Below, piece after piece: positions 29,640 to 39,839 of a stretch of 64,000 nt of DNA. This stretch comes from Melitaea cinxia. Taxonomy: Eukaryota; Arthropoda; Insecta; Lepidoptera; Nymphalidae. The DNA lies in assembly GCF_905220565.1 (NCBI RefSeq), contig NC_059422.1:8266272-8330271 (forward strand). Direction: 5' to 3'. Below the pieces are notes generated by a model. It had not been told where the DNA came from. It ran no database searches and saw only the letters and a list, made by a program, of their open reading frames with translations. A program made the translations under genes and the position numbers. How positions within the stretch are numbered: position 1 is the first letter of the stretch; each line of letters begins with the position of its first letter.

Positions 29640-30221
29640 GTGTGTGTTAATGTGCATATCGAAAACATCTGTAGATTGGCACGTAAAATGCTGGGGTTCG
29701 TGATCAGAAATGCTAAGCCTTTCAAAAAACTCAGCACCATTAAAACTCTGTTCGCAACTTTAGTAAGAAGCAAACTTGAGTATGGCACGGTGATATGGAA
29801 CCCTAGCTATCAGGTACATAAAGATCGTATAGAAAGCATACAGAGGCGATTTACCCAATTCTATTCCATTGGAAAACATAAAAGATCACCTTATTGTACT
29901 CGTATCAAAACATTCAAATTGCTCTCACTGTCAGATAGACGCAAAATTCACGACATGGTCTTTTTGCACAAGCTCGTAAACGGTACATCGAACAACTCAG
30001 AGTTGTTGGGCCAAATCTCTTTAAAGGTTCCCATCCGAACACCGCGCTACCCTGTTCCACTCTTCACCCACCGATTCTGTAGAACCAATCTTGGTCGTCA
30101 CTCTTTGATACCCAGATTAAGTAATTTATACAAACATTTTGTTGATAAGGATAACTCAATTGATATATTTAAAGACAAACTGCCAAATTTCAAGGATAAA
30201 ATACTGAAAACTCTTGGCTAG
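29640..30221 (+). pseudogene. LINE ORF2 C-terminal fragment
   Basis: 193 residues without a stop. LGFVIRN then TLVRSKLEYGTVIWNPSY is the region just after the polymerase palm of Jockey/CR1-superfamily reverse transcriptases, followed by IQRRFTQF and the conserved RRKIHDMVFLHKLVNG block. The nominal start Met is inside the element, not a true start. The polymerase catalytic FADD-type motif and the endonuclease domain are missing, so it cannot act by itself. The open frame suggests a recent insertion. Confidence -1.
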
Positions 30222-30522
30222 CCAGATTCTAATTATAATTTATTGTACTGCTTTTTTCCATCATTCTTTTTTTAATTAATATAAAGTTCTTTATTGTTAC
30301 TTTTGTTTGATTAGTTTTTATTTGTTTTGTGTACTATTAGTTACTTTAAGATGATGTAGTTTTTAATTTCACTCAGCGTCGACTTGAATAATTACTATGC
30401 ATGCTGTAGCTACCTTTAAGTGGAATCATATGTTTATATAGCACCTAAGGCTACTATATATATTATGTTTGTATTATATATGATTCTGTTGGTGGCGCTT
30501 TAAATAAATAAATAAATAAAAT
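29641..30522 (+). mobile_element. Non-LTR retrotransposon, 5'-truncated, intact C-terminal ORF
   Basis: The element begins inside the reverse-transcriptase ORF, has a 3' UTR of about 300 bp, and ends in a (TAAA)n tail at 30502-30521. It is inserted in a tandem array; a long target duplication is not visible (only GTG shared). Confidence -1.
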
Positions 30523-30710
30523 GTGCCATTTCAGTCTGATGATGGAGACGAAAGATAGTCGAGGGAACTTTTCAACGATTTAAAGCAATTACCTGCTGTG
30601 TGATCATCTGTGTCGCAGGACCAGGTTTGATGATGGAGCCCATAAACACTCGAGGGAATTTCTTAACAATTTACAGCAGTTACCTTTTGCTGTTTGACGA
30701 CCGCTTTGAT

Positions 30711-30965
30711 ATAATGTTGCATGTGCCGTGTCGGCGGCGCCTAAACACCGACGGTCGCGGGTTCTATTCCCGCTCGGAGTGGATATTTATGTTTATAGAA
30801 ATATTTATTTTCGATCTAGTTGTTAATCCTTGTGGTTCTCTCAACCTAGCCTCGGAGAACACGCTAGGCTGTCAGTCCCGGTTGTTATTAAGTACACCTG
30901 ATAGCGAACTTTACTTATAGTATGTCGACGCGTTAGCGCAGCGGTCACAGCACCGGCTGTTGCGC
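30711..30965 (+). mobile_element. tRNA-derived SINE pair (one body, one extra head)
   Basis: First head with B box GGTTCTATTCC (30758) and body 'gcctcggagaacacgctagg' to 30920. Directly after it a second head 'gacgcgttagcgcagcggtc' (30924) stops at 'gttgcgca', with no B box. Either a dimer or an insertion cut short. Confidence -1.
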
Positions 30966-30983
30966 ATCACTAAAAATTGTAAA

Positions 30984-31480
30984 ATAAAATAATTTTTAAC
31001 AAAAAAACCGACTTCAAAAAGGAAACTAAAAAGTGAAAAATAAATTTACTTAGTACAAAGTAATTCGTGTTTTGATTTGGTTAATGAGAAATGATTAAAT
31101 AAATATTTTATAATTTTGAAGTTGGTGCCAAGTAAATATTACAACAACCTGGCTACAATAACAAATACAAACAACACACACACAACAAACAAGTACAAAA
31201 AATATTATTAGATATGTCAAAACAATAACAGAATAATAACAGTATTCAACCTAATAGTCAATGAAACAAATTATGAAAGAAAACTGAATACAACTTATGA
31301 GTAGATACTAGAGTAGTTATTGTTTTACTTGGCACCGACTTCAAAATTATAAAATATTTATTTAATCATTTCTGATTAACTAAATCAAAATACGAATTAC
31401 TTTGTACTAAGTAAATTTATTTTTCACTTTTTAGTTTCCTTTTTGAAGTCGGTTTTTTTTTTTGTTAAAAATTATTTTAT
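30984..31480. mobile_element. Long-hairpin element with about 153-bp terminal inverted repeats
   Basis: The left arm 30984-31136 and right arm 31324-31480 are near-perfect complements (ataaaataatttttaac ... ttggtgccaagtaaa against tttacttggcaccgac ... gttaaaaattattttat), with a 187-bp non-coding spacer containing (ACA)n. Both arms carry AACCGACTTC or a one-base variant at their outer and inner parts, linking it to the abundant family. No transposase. The class is unknown; foldback-type MITE. Confidence -1.
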
Positions 31481-31739
31481 AATATAATTGTTCGCGCATG
31501 CGAAGTCGCGAATGTATTGTTTCATGTTTGTTTATTGTATTATTAATAACAATATTATTTACCCTATACGCAGTTTCATGTAATCGTTTAATCCACAACA
31601 TGCGCACGCGCAAAACCAAAGTTATGCGATCGAGACACGCCATTTTTCGTGTGTGTGACCTTGCATCGTAAATATCTTTACAATGTTTATGTTTCAAATC
31701 TGTACAAATATAATGATTGTGTCAGTTCAGTAGCAGATA

Positions 31740-32440
31740 AAGCTATCTGGCATATAAGGGTTGTCTACAAAATACGTTTGCAAATAGGGAGGGGGGTCTT
31801 TTCTTAGTGTGACGAATTATGACAAGGGTAGAACTGCTTTATATATTATATTCAAAGAAAAACAAAATCAATTTAAAATATGTATACTATATTTTATTTT
31901 TACATTTATAACATTTATTTTACACATTCTCTTATCTTTTTGGAAGTCTTTCAAAATGAAAAAGCCACAGCATTAAGAGGAAAGGGTACCGGCTCTTTCT
32001 CCATACAAACGTAGTCGACTGTTTTCTCCCTGGATAATGACACTAGATCAAATATTTTTGTGACATAGAATTCTTTGCTGCCATGACCATGCCCCTATGT
32101 TTTGATTTTTTTCATATTCTTATTATCATAGGAATTAGGAGACTTCAAAAACTCGAAATATTGCATAATTTTTTGTACATTTTCAGACACTCATCAAAAA
32201 AAATATATGCATATTTTCAAAAAAATGAGAACATAGGGGCATAGCCGAGGTCTTCTTTTATTTTCTAAAAAAAAATTTAAAAAATAATTGCCATGTTTTG
32301 AGGAGAAAACAGTCGACTACGAAACACTGTTTTGGTCAAAAATTATCTACCTAAAACGGTCTGAGCTGCAGTTGTCCCTTTCTTGCTTTTTGGGGGATAG
32401 GTCTGGGGGAGGGAAGGGTCAAAGCAATACGTATACACGC
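31740..32440. repeat. Diverged inverted-repeat element
   Basis: 'gtagtcgactgttttctccc' (32011) faces 'gaggagaaaacagtcgactac' (32294), and 'catgcccctatgttttgatt' (32090) faces 'gagaacataggggcatag' (32226). The arms are interrupted by unmatched stretches. About 350 bp between outer arms. Non-coding. Confidence -1.
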
Positions 32441-32769
32441 CAGCGAAGTGATGCCTCATAGTCGATAATTATATCGATACACTAGTGATGTAATTTTTAG
32501 TCGATATTTTCTTAAATTCGTATTAACAAAATTAAATAATTTCTCTTTTCATAACTACAATAAAACCGTATTTGTATATGCGGTTTTTATTGTAACACTG
32601 TGCAAACCTGGGCTAACGAAGGGTTTCGCTAACAAATAACAATGATAATTATGGTAAATAACTGTGTTGTTTGTTTTTGGTATCAAATTAAAGGGTTCAA
32701 TACAAGGATTTCAAAAAAGCATATTATGGTTATTATTAGCGTAATACTAATAAAAAATACAATAACAAA

Positions 32770-32905
32770 CATAGTCCTCCCGTGACCATGGTTGCTGTAA
32801 AGTATCCGAAACGTCGGGAATCAAAAGTTAACAATAAACCGCGATAAAATCCGAAAAAAAGTGTTTTATTAAATGAGTAAAATTCGCGTAAACATTAGAA
32901 AACAA
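32770..32905. repeat. Half copy of the 'cgcggtttatt' palindromic repeat
   Basis: 'tcctcccgtgaccatggttg', 'gtatccgaaacgtcggga', 'aaaccgcgataaaatccgaa' and 'aaattcgcgtaaacattag' match the 12176-12345 copy and its flank. Confidence -1.
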
Positions 32906-33599
32906 TATACAATAACAAAGTTTAAAAAATTAGGACTCTGCTCTTTCCCATGCCTATGCCAAGTGAGCTGGGAGCCGCGCTTCTTCCTCGCCTCCTAGGC
33001 GAAAAACAACTTCGGGGTTTTCTCTTTCCAATATATATTTTTTTATCAATTTCGGAATACTCTGTAAAAAGTTATGCATGGTCAAACATAAATAAATATA
33101 GGTACGTGGCGACTTTAGAACCTCCTCTGTTTTTTTTCATCGGTAAAAAATTGCTTAGTTGTTTTCTTGACATTACTGAGGAGCAGATTATTAAATTTGG
33201 TCGAATCTATGTACCTATGGGATTCGTATTTGGGCACCACTGGCGTAGCATTCCTTGGAACCCCGGGAACCTTGGAGCCCTGTATCAAAATTAGTGGTGG
33301 GGCAGGCAAATGATGGGTAAGATTTCTCACAAAAAATGCTTGCATTGAATTAAAATAAATATTTATTGATTATAAGTTATTACTTCCTCCTAGAATAGAC
33401 AATAGTGAGTGTAGTCTGCTGTAGCTGTTCCTGTTCCATCGAAATCCTTAGGTAATTTTTTATCAGTTTTAGTTTTGAAAAACATCAAGTTAATACCTCC
33501 GGAAAACTGGATGCAAGGCTATTGAATTTTATCAGTAATAATTCCATGAGTTCTTTAATGGAATGAATGTTTTGAATTTCGGATTTTAAGCTAATTTAA

Positions 33600-34352
33600 A
33601 GAGCTTGTAGTTCCAAGCTGGAGAGTTATTAGCCTTGACCTGCAGCAATAGATGCGGGGGATCGTTCGTTTCAGCCTGTGAGGCCAATACTATTAGTGAA
33701 TTCCTACGAATCTTCCGCATCTATATGGGGGATTTACAGGCGCATAACCTGAAGAAGAGATTCAACGCTGCCTCCAGGTCCTACAGGTAGTAAATCGCTA
33801 GGGCAAAGTTCAAACACAACTGAATTGGCGAGAGACTATTGGGCTTTCCAAATGGAACCCGTGCCTTTTGTTTCTTACAAAAGCTGTCGAAGGTAACGTT
33901 TTTTAGTCTACACTTCCATCATTGCGCGAACCTGAAGGCTCTCTGGCACATTATGCGAAAAAGTAAGCGAAAATTTTTTGCACTCTTTTTGCGTTGAATT
34001 CAACTCTTAACGATGAGGGAAAAGCATCATCGAGCATTCCACGGTGCAAGCAGGCGATGCGTAATGTGCACTATGAGCAGTGTCGTTTGTCGTGTTCTGC
34101 ATTCTTTTGATGTCAAGAAGTTTAGTGGTGCTAATTGTATCCACCAGTGGTTTGCAATCAATGTGCGAGCTTCGGGCGCATTCTTTCCGCGTACATTCAA
34201 AGTGTGGAATGACCTTGCTAAAATTTGGCTAAAACTTGGGTTTTCAAGCGTCTAGTGTCTACATCTTTTCTCTAAAGGCCATGAGCGACGGTAGCCGTTA
34301 TAAATCAGATGGCTTCGTCTGCTTGTGTGCCCCATTCTTATATAAAAAAGAT
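33600..34352 (+). mobile_element. Decayed LINE, 3' part with typical tail
   Basis: The plus-strand frames carry broken LINE sequence; one stretch (34013-34252) ends with VRASGAFFPRTFKVWNDL, resembling the C-terminal FxPRTxxxWNxLP block of CR1-like LINE proteins. The tail 34261-34352 reads 'catgagcgacggtagccg', 'tcgtctgcttgtgtgcccca' and '(ta)aaaaaag', the common lepidopteran LINE 3' end. Multiple stops and frameshifts; old copy. Confidence -1.
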
Positions 34353-34689
34353 TAATTCGTTGTTCATAATGATTAACTGAATCCCGAAATAAACGATACA
34401 GAATGTTATCAACAATTAGACGCACGCTTGACTCGGATAAAAGGGGATTGCTTTTCAGACTTTAGTCATTTCTGAAGTGAAAATTCTATAGGTATGTATG
34501 CCATTTTTTTATTCTTTTTTCCAGGAAGCACAAGATTAAGTGACATTGTGGATAACATTTTACTAATTTTTGCTTACACACCTTACCTGTAATACCCTGT
34601 AAATAGGGGGCCCCGTATCATTGATACGGCTGATACGGCAGTATAGTTACGCCCTGAGTGGCACCCAATTCCCTACTGCGGGAATACGT

Positions 34690-34905
34690 ATATTCTCAAC
34701 TTACTTTACTCTATTCTTTTTAACCCTGTTGTACCTGCTTATCTAAAACGACGATTTAAATTTCTTAGTGATTCCAATGAACATAGTCGTCGTTCTGAGG
34801 AAAGCTTACTTCTTGAATTTCCCTCTCACTCCTCTTTCTTTTATACTAAATCTTTCACTGTTCAAGCTTGTCGACTTAGGAATTCTATAGACTGTAAAAT
34901 CGGTT
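34690..34905 (+). pseudogene. LINE ORF C-terminal fragment (second lineage)
   Basis: An open frame without a start codon reads NPVVPAYLKRRFKFLSDSNE, then a stretch ending FPSHSSFFYTKSFTVQACRL and RNSI. This is the C-terminal pattern of another non-LTR retrotransposon (P.xLxxRF ... FYxKSFxVxAxRLWN). The AACCGACTTC composite at 34915 starts just behind it; what looks like the LINE's 3' tail ('gttggtgtacaataaagtgt') continues at 35498. Confidence -1.
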
Positions 34906-34914
34906 TCTATTTTT

Positions 34915-35475
34915 AACCGACTTCCAAAAAAGGAGGAAGCTCTCAATTTAACTGTATTTTTTATGTACCTATGTTACTTCAGAACTTTTGACTGAGTGGA
35001 CCGATTTCAACAATTTTTTTTTAATCGAAAGGTGGTTTGTGTCATTTGGTCTCACTTAAGTTTATTTGAGATCTAACAACAACTTTTCGAGTTATATAAA
35101 TAATACGTTTTTACTTGACTATTTTCGTCGACCTATGTTGTATTATACCGCATAGCTTTTTACTGGGTGTACCGATTTTGATGATTTTTAATTTAATCGA
35201 AAGCTGATGTTTATCGTGTAGTCATATTTAAATTTCATCGAGATCTGATAACAACTTTTTGGCTAATCTTTAATAACGCGTATTTACTTGACTATATTTT
35301 CGTCTACCTTTGTTGTATTACATGTCGATGTAATTAAAGTCTGCTTTTTTTCCTTTGCGTACAAGTCAAACTCGGTCCACCCAGTCAAAAGTTCTGAAGT
35401 AACATATATACAAAAAAAAAAGAAAAATACAGTCCAATTAAGAACCTCCTCCTTTTTTGGAAGTCGGTTAAAAAT
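34915..35475. repeat. AACCGACTTC-family composite, head-to-head
   Basis: It begins TTTTTAACCGACTTCCAAAA (minus orientation) and after the opposite-end sequence 'gtcgatgtaattaaagtctg' (35323-35343) switches to the plus orientation, ending again in CCTTTTTTGGAAGTCGGTT (35450-35469). So both ends are the same terminus inverted, giving a long terminal inverted repeat of about 100 bp. Confidence -1.
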
Positions 35476-35479
35476 CAAT

Positions 35480-36560
35480 CTGATACGTATTATTATTTTC
35501 TGTTGGTGTACAATAAAGTGTATTGTTATGTTATGTCATGTTAATCAACCACTCTTTAAAAAGATTAAATCGATTACGTAATTTGCCTAAGTAAAAAAAC
35601 ATAAATAAAATAATAATTGAAAAAGCCGCCTTCATGATTTTTGTAAGTGTACAGTACGTAATGTGTGACATTGTTGTGATTTATTTAGCTATCTTTGTGT
35701 AATTATTGAATTTTTATCTTGTTCCAGCCTTTTCAGTTGACTTTCTAATAGTTGTTCTTCACGCAGGCGGCTTTTCTTGTTGTTTTTTTTTAAATTATAA
35801 TATTATTTTTAACCATTATATGGCCGCAATTATATGTTAATTTATACATATAACCTATACCTATGTATTAATAACTGCGACAAACATGAGACATTACAAA
35901 TTATATAGGTACTAAGACAAAAGTTTTATACTATGTATGTACTACATTACATATATATACTATACTTCCACTTATACTATGTACTACATGTATACACTAT
36001 AATTATGTATGTATTTCATTACCCATTCTTACACACTCCTCAACCATGTAATTACATACCTAATTTATAAATAAAGTACCTAAGTATTTCAATAATTACC
36101 CACAAAAATATAGACATGTATCAAGTCACAAAGAGTATCCAAGACAAAATAATAAAACATAATAATAAGTAGTTTACGAAATCCAATAATAGTAAAGCCG
36201 AGTCACAGCAATACGATGCAGAACAAATTCAATAAAACAAGCCAAATTCAGAAAAATAGCACTATGCGCTATATTATGTACTCGTAGTCAATCAGAAACG
36301 AAAGATGCGAATACTCAAATATCGTCAACAATTAATAGCTGAATAGCTGGCGCACGCACACTAACAACGCGACAGTCACACATAGAAAAAACGGAGCGGA
36401 GATTGCGCGGGGCGCGGTAGCGGCATGCAGCGCGACAGAAACATTTTATTCAAATACCTATTTTTGAAAAGTCTCTTCGGTACCCTTTCCTCTTAAGTTA
36501 ATTTTCATTTACAATTTTTTGTTTTGCTTTTGAGTAAATAATAATCGAGTGTATCATTTT
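35480..36560. other. No recognised gene or repeat; one CpG-rich block
   Basis: Mostly AT-rich. 36345-36440 is an isolated GC/CpG-rich block ('gagattgcgcggggcgcggt', 'gcatgcagcgcgacagaa') in otherwise AT-rich DNA. It could be a promoter or 5' exon region of an unseen transcript; no TATA, initiator or start codon could be tied to it. Confidence -1.
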
Positions 36561-36564
36561 AAAT

Positions 36565-36780
36565 ATTTAAGCAATTAATAAAAATAGAAGATTTTAGATT
36601 AACACGGTTACTTGTATTACTAAAACTATTCATAAACGGGATATTAACCAAGATTTTTTATTTACATTATTTCATTCAGTCTCAAAGACTCTCGTGAACA
36701 AGACATTCGCAGTTAATGTCGAAATATCGAGCTCCGCATAATGAAAATTAAAAAAAAAATGTTTTACTTCATAAAAATGG
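36565..36780. repeat. Dispersed repeat 'gtcgaaatatcgagctccgc'
   Basis: 'acaagacattcgcagttaat' with 'gtcgaaatatcgagctccgc' and 'aaaatgttttac...' recurs at 46815-46990, where the outer part ('cccgtctttgaataatttta') is inverted relative to this copy. Suggests an element with inverted arms. Confidence -1.
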
Positions 36781-37104
36781 TTTTATTAAATAATCTCAAG
36801 TTTTAAAATTTTCCAGAAATTCGATTCTCCAGTTCTTGGGTGTCAGATACACCTGTAACAAACTGTTTGTTTTAATAGTGTTGTATTATCTGTGGCTTTT
36901 GTGAATTGTCAACTAAATAATTGGCCGAAAATTAATTATTTTAAAATCGAATATTCTTAAAAAATGACAAGAGTTCGCCATCTAGCCATATTCTTCTGCT
37001 GTTAAAACATTTTAACAACATTCCTATTTTTGTGTTTCCTACTTATGGGTTTCAAATTTATTAAAGAAACTTATGTAAACCCAGTTTGAGTGTTATTCAC
37101 CCTT

Positions 37105-37434
37105 TATCATTACAGCCTATACAGTCCACTGCTGTACATAGGCCTCCACAAGTTTACGTCAAAAATAACGTGAACTTATGTGTTTTGCCCATAGTCACCA
37201 CGCTGGGCAGGCGGGTTGGTGACCGCAGGGCTGGCTTTGTCGCACCGAAGACGCTGCTGCCCGTCTTCGGCCTGTGTATTTTAAAGCCAGCAGTTGGATG
37301 GTTATCCTGCCTTCGGTCGGCTTTTTAAGTTCCAAGGTGGTAGCGGAACTGTGTTATCCCTTAGTCGCCTCTTACGACACCCACGGGAAGAGAGGGGGTG
37401 ACTATATTCTTTAGTGTCGTAGCCACACAGTACG
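37105..37434 (-). mobile_element. RTE-tailed SINE-like element, full length with TSD
   Basis: 11-bp duplication TATTCACCCTT at 37094-37104 and 37435-37445. 330 bp, complete from the TTATCATTACAGCC tail to the GTCGTAGCCACACAG 5' end. Confidence -1.
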
Positions 37435-37759
37435 TATTCACCCTTACTTCCTACAAATATTATGTTTAAAAGCAAGAATCCGGAACTTCCAACCATCCGA
37501 CATATTTAGTGACTCACTCACCAATCTATTTCCATTTAATATTAGAATTTATAAATATATTTGCTACACAGATACCCACCAATACTTCTAGCATATTTTA
37601 GCGAGCCGTGACACAAATACAGACACACCTACATCGTTTTATATATAGATTACAAAATGTCAACTGCGTTCGCTAACCTGTGAGTTTCATCTCGAGTCTA
37701 CGAATAGCTTCTAAAGTGATTATATAGTAACAAGATACATACATAAATAACTTTTACTG

Positions 37760-37865
37760 GTACGTGTAAGTGAGGATACAGTCCGTCTGATTGTAAGCGG
37801 TTACCATGGACAAAGGACGCCTGCAATACCAGAAGCATCGCAAGCGCGTTGCCGACCTACCCATG
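37760..37865 (-). repeat. CGTACGG element fragment
   Basis: 'tgattgtaagcggttaccat', 'cgcctgcaataccagaagca', 'tcgcaagcgcgttgccgacc'. Only the 3' third remains. Confidence -1.
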
Positions 37866-38008
37866 TCGGCAGACGTTTTCCTGGGTCCAATTGTGTTTTC
37901 AAATCATCCATGAACCCAGTGAAATGTACACACGAAATTTCAACCAAATCTGTCCAGCCTTTTAGGATTTCAGTGACAAAGACATGCTCAGAATATAAGA
38001 TATGTGTA

Positions 38009-38321
38009 CTAGCTGTGCCCGCGACTTCCGCGTGGAATTTAACAAAATAATTATTGTTCAGTTCGCAGTGTTATAAAATAAAAATAAAAAATCGTAGCCT
38101 AAGTTTTCCTTATTACATCAGCTATCTGCTAGTGAAAGTCCCGTCAAAATCGGTCCAGCCGTTTCAGAGATTAGTCGGAACAAACAGACAGACAGAGAAA
38201 TATTATAAAATAATGTTATTTTGGTATATGTACCGTGTATACATACATATGAATTTAGTTAAAAGCGGTTATTTTAATATTACAAACAGACACTCCGATT
38301 TTATTTATTTGTATGTATAGA
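38009..38321 (-). mobile_element. Helitron-like element, complete ends
   Basis: Plus strand CTAGCTGTGCCCGCGACTTC (complement of the 3' end) at 38009; the complement of A|TC at 38320-38322. 313 bp. The 5' third alone recurs at 60520-60620 and a 3' half at 52750-52950. Confidence -1.
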
Positions 38322-38349
38322 TGTATACATAAAGATTACTTCAATTTAA

Positions 38350-38520
38350 GAGTAATATCTCGGATAAGGGAACTCAATCAGACGCCGAGGCGCCAGCGAC
38401 CCGGCTTGTTTGGCAACCACTTTCGATCTCCGCTGCGGCCGAGCGTTGACTCGGAGCGATACTTTGTTATTCACGCATAAATATCTGTTATAACTTTCGC
38501 CAATTCACTGCTTATCTTCT
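38350..38520. other. GC-rich unique patch
   Basis: 'agacgccgaggcgccagcga' and 'ctccgctgcggccgagcgtt' stand out from AT-rich surroundings. No splice-framed ORF. Possible regulatory or 5' UTR sequence; function unknown. Confidence -1.
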
Positions 38521-38605
38521 ATATAAATAAAAATAAATCCCCAATTTCTTTTGGTGTCAGCCATAAGCCATAACCTGTCTACGACCTTTTCGATTTTGTC
38601 TTTTT

Positions 38606-38872
38606 AGCCGATTTCAAAAAAGAGGAGGTTATCAATTCGACTTTTTTGTGTGTTCCTCAGATTTTTTTTACTGGGTGGACGAAAGCTGGTACTTTTCATT
38701 CGGCTCCGTTTAAATTTGATCGAGATCTGATTAGTACTTTGCGAGTTATCTTTATCTCTAATAATGCGTATTTACTCGACTATTTTTACATTTACCTACC
38801 TTTTCATGAATAGCCAAGGTTATTGAATTCGGATTTTTTTTTTCGTTTGCGAGCAAACACAATTATTCTGCC
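38606..38872 (-). repeat. AACCGACTTC-family element, short copy
   Basis: 'tagccgatttcaaaaaagag' to 'cgtttgcgagcaaacacaat'; one internal unit only. Confidence -1.
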
Positions 38873-38907
38873 GTTTCAGTTTCTGAATGTTTTGTAAAAG
38901 GCTTTTT

Positions 38908-39066
38908 CATCACAGCAGCCTTTCGCAGTCCAATACTGGACATAGGCCTCCACAAGTTCACGCCATTTTTGGCATCATGTGTTTTGCCCATAGTCACCAA
39001 GCTGGGCAGGCGGGTTGGTGACCGCAGGGCTGGCTTTGTCGCGCCGAAGACGCTGCTACCCGTCTT
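38908..39066 (-). mobile_element. RTE-tailed SINE-like element, truncated
   Basis: 'ttttcatcacagcagccttt' tail, body to 'gctgctacccgtctt', where similarity stops. No clear duplication. Confidence -1.
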
Positions 39067-39559
39067 GAGTGATGGAGTGATGAAGGTAAAAAAAAAACTG
39101 CTGGACCGATTTTAAAAATTCTTTTAGCAGTACAATTATTGACGTTATAACGGAGTGACATGGTCTAATTTTAATGGAAGAAAACGGAAAAGCCAGAACC
39201 GTTTACGCAGAAAAAAACTAGCATATTAAAGAAAACAAATATTTGGTCCATTACACAAAAAACATTTACTTAATATAATTTGACCGTTTGAACTATACTT
39301 CTTTAGTACGAAAAATCCTCGTGGAGAACGATTTCAGATAGGACCATATCGAGTATAATGTGGTTAAACAACAACTGACGACCATGTTCGGTAGAAATAC
39401 GTGATAAAATCCAACCGTATACGTACACAAGCCTTGGACTGGGTTATAATAAAACTAGTAAGGTTTTAGGTATTTTATTAGTAGCCGGTCTAGACGTATC
39501 AATATGCTTAAGTATTAGTTAATTTAAAGTTTGTATTAAGAAGAAATTAATAGCTAAAG

Positions 39560-39830
39560 CTTATTATCCGGTGCAGGATTACATACTTGATAAAGATGTG
39601 TGGACTTAGTGACGCTGTATTTCACGCAAGATACCCAAATTTGTATAAAACCACAGCTTATATTTTTCTAAAAGAGTAACTGCGGAGTCTCTAGCCGTTT
39701 TTTCGCTAGGAATCTGCATTCCGAATTAGCGGTAGCTTCACTTTTAAAAATAATGAAAACTTTAATTTGTAAGATGACTTTGTGGCGATGTTAATCTTGA
39801 TCTTGGATAACTGGTTTTCAACGAACAAAG
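39560..39830 (+). mobile_element. LINE 3' tail (CR1-like)
   Basis: 'ggattacatacttgataaag', 'gtggacttagtgacgctgta', 'taactgcggagtctctagcc' match the complement of 15985-16310; ends 'aatcttgatcttgg' as a worn simple-repeat tail. Confidence -1.
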
Positions 39831-39839
39831 GTAACAGAT

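Larger units (their letters stand above)
29380..30690. repeat. Tandem array of about 120-130-bp units, interrupted by a LINE
   Basis: Units start 'tctgatgatggagac' and contain 'gatagtcgagggaac' and 'agcaattacctgctg': at about 29392, 29520, 30534 and a diverged one at 30623. The first words resemble the central module of the AACCGACTTC family (gatctgatgatggg...tcgagggaaac), so the array may be an expansion of that module. The LINE at about 29641-30522 sits between units two and three. Confidence -1.

Noticed and set aside
29603..29788. Minus-strand open frame at the LINE 5' edge
   Set aside because: Antisense of the reverse-transcriptase fragment.
36785..36855. Possible minus-strand terminal exon (acceptor 'gtttgttacag', frame ending ENFKT-stop, AATAAA shortly after)
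   Set aside because: Only about 18 codons, weak pyrimidine tract, no partner exon in phase, and it adjoins a dispersed repeat.
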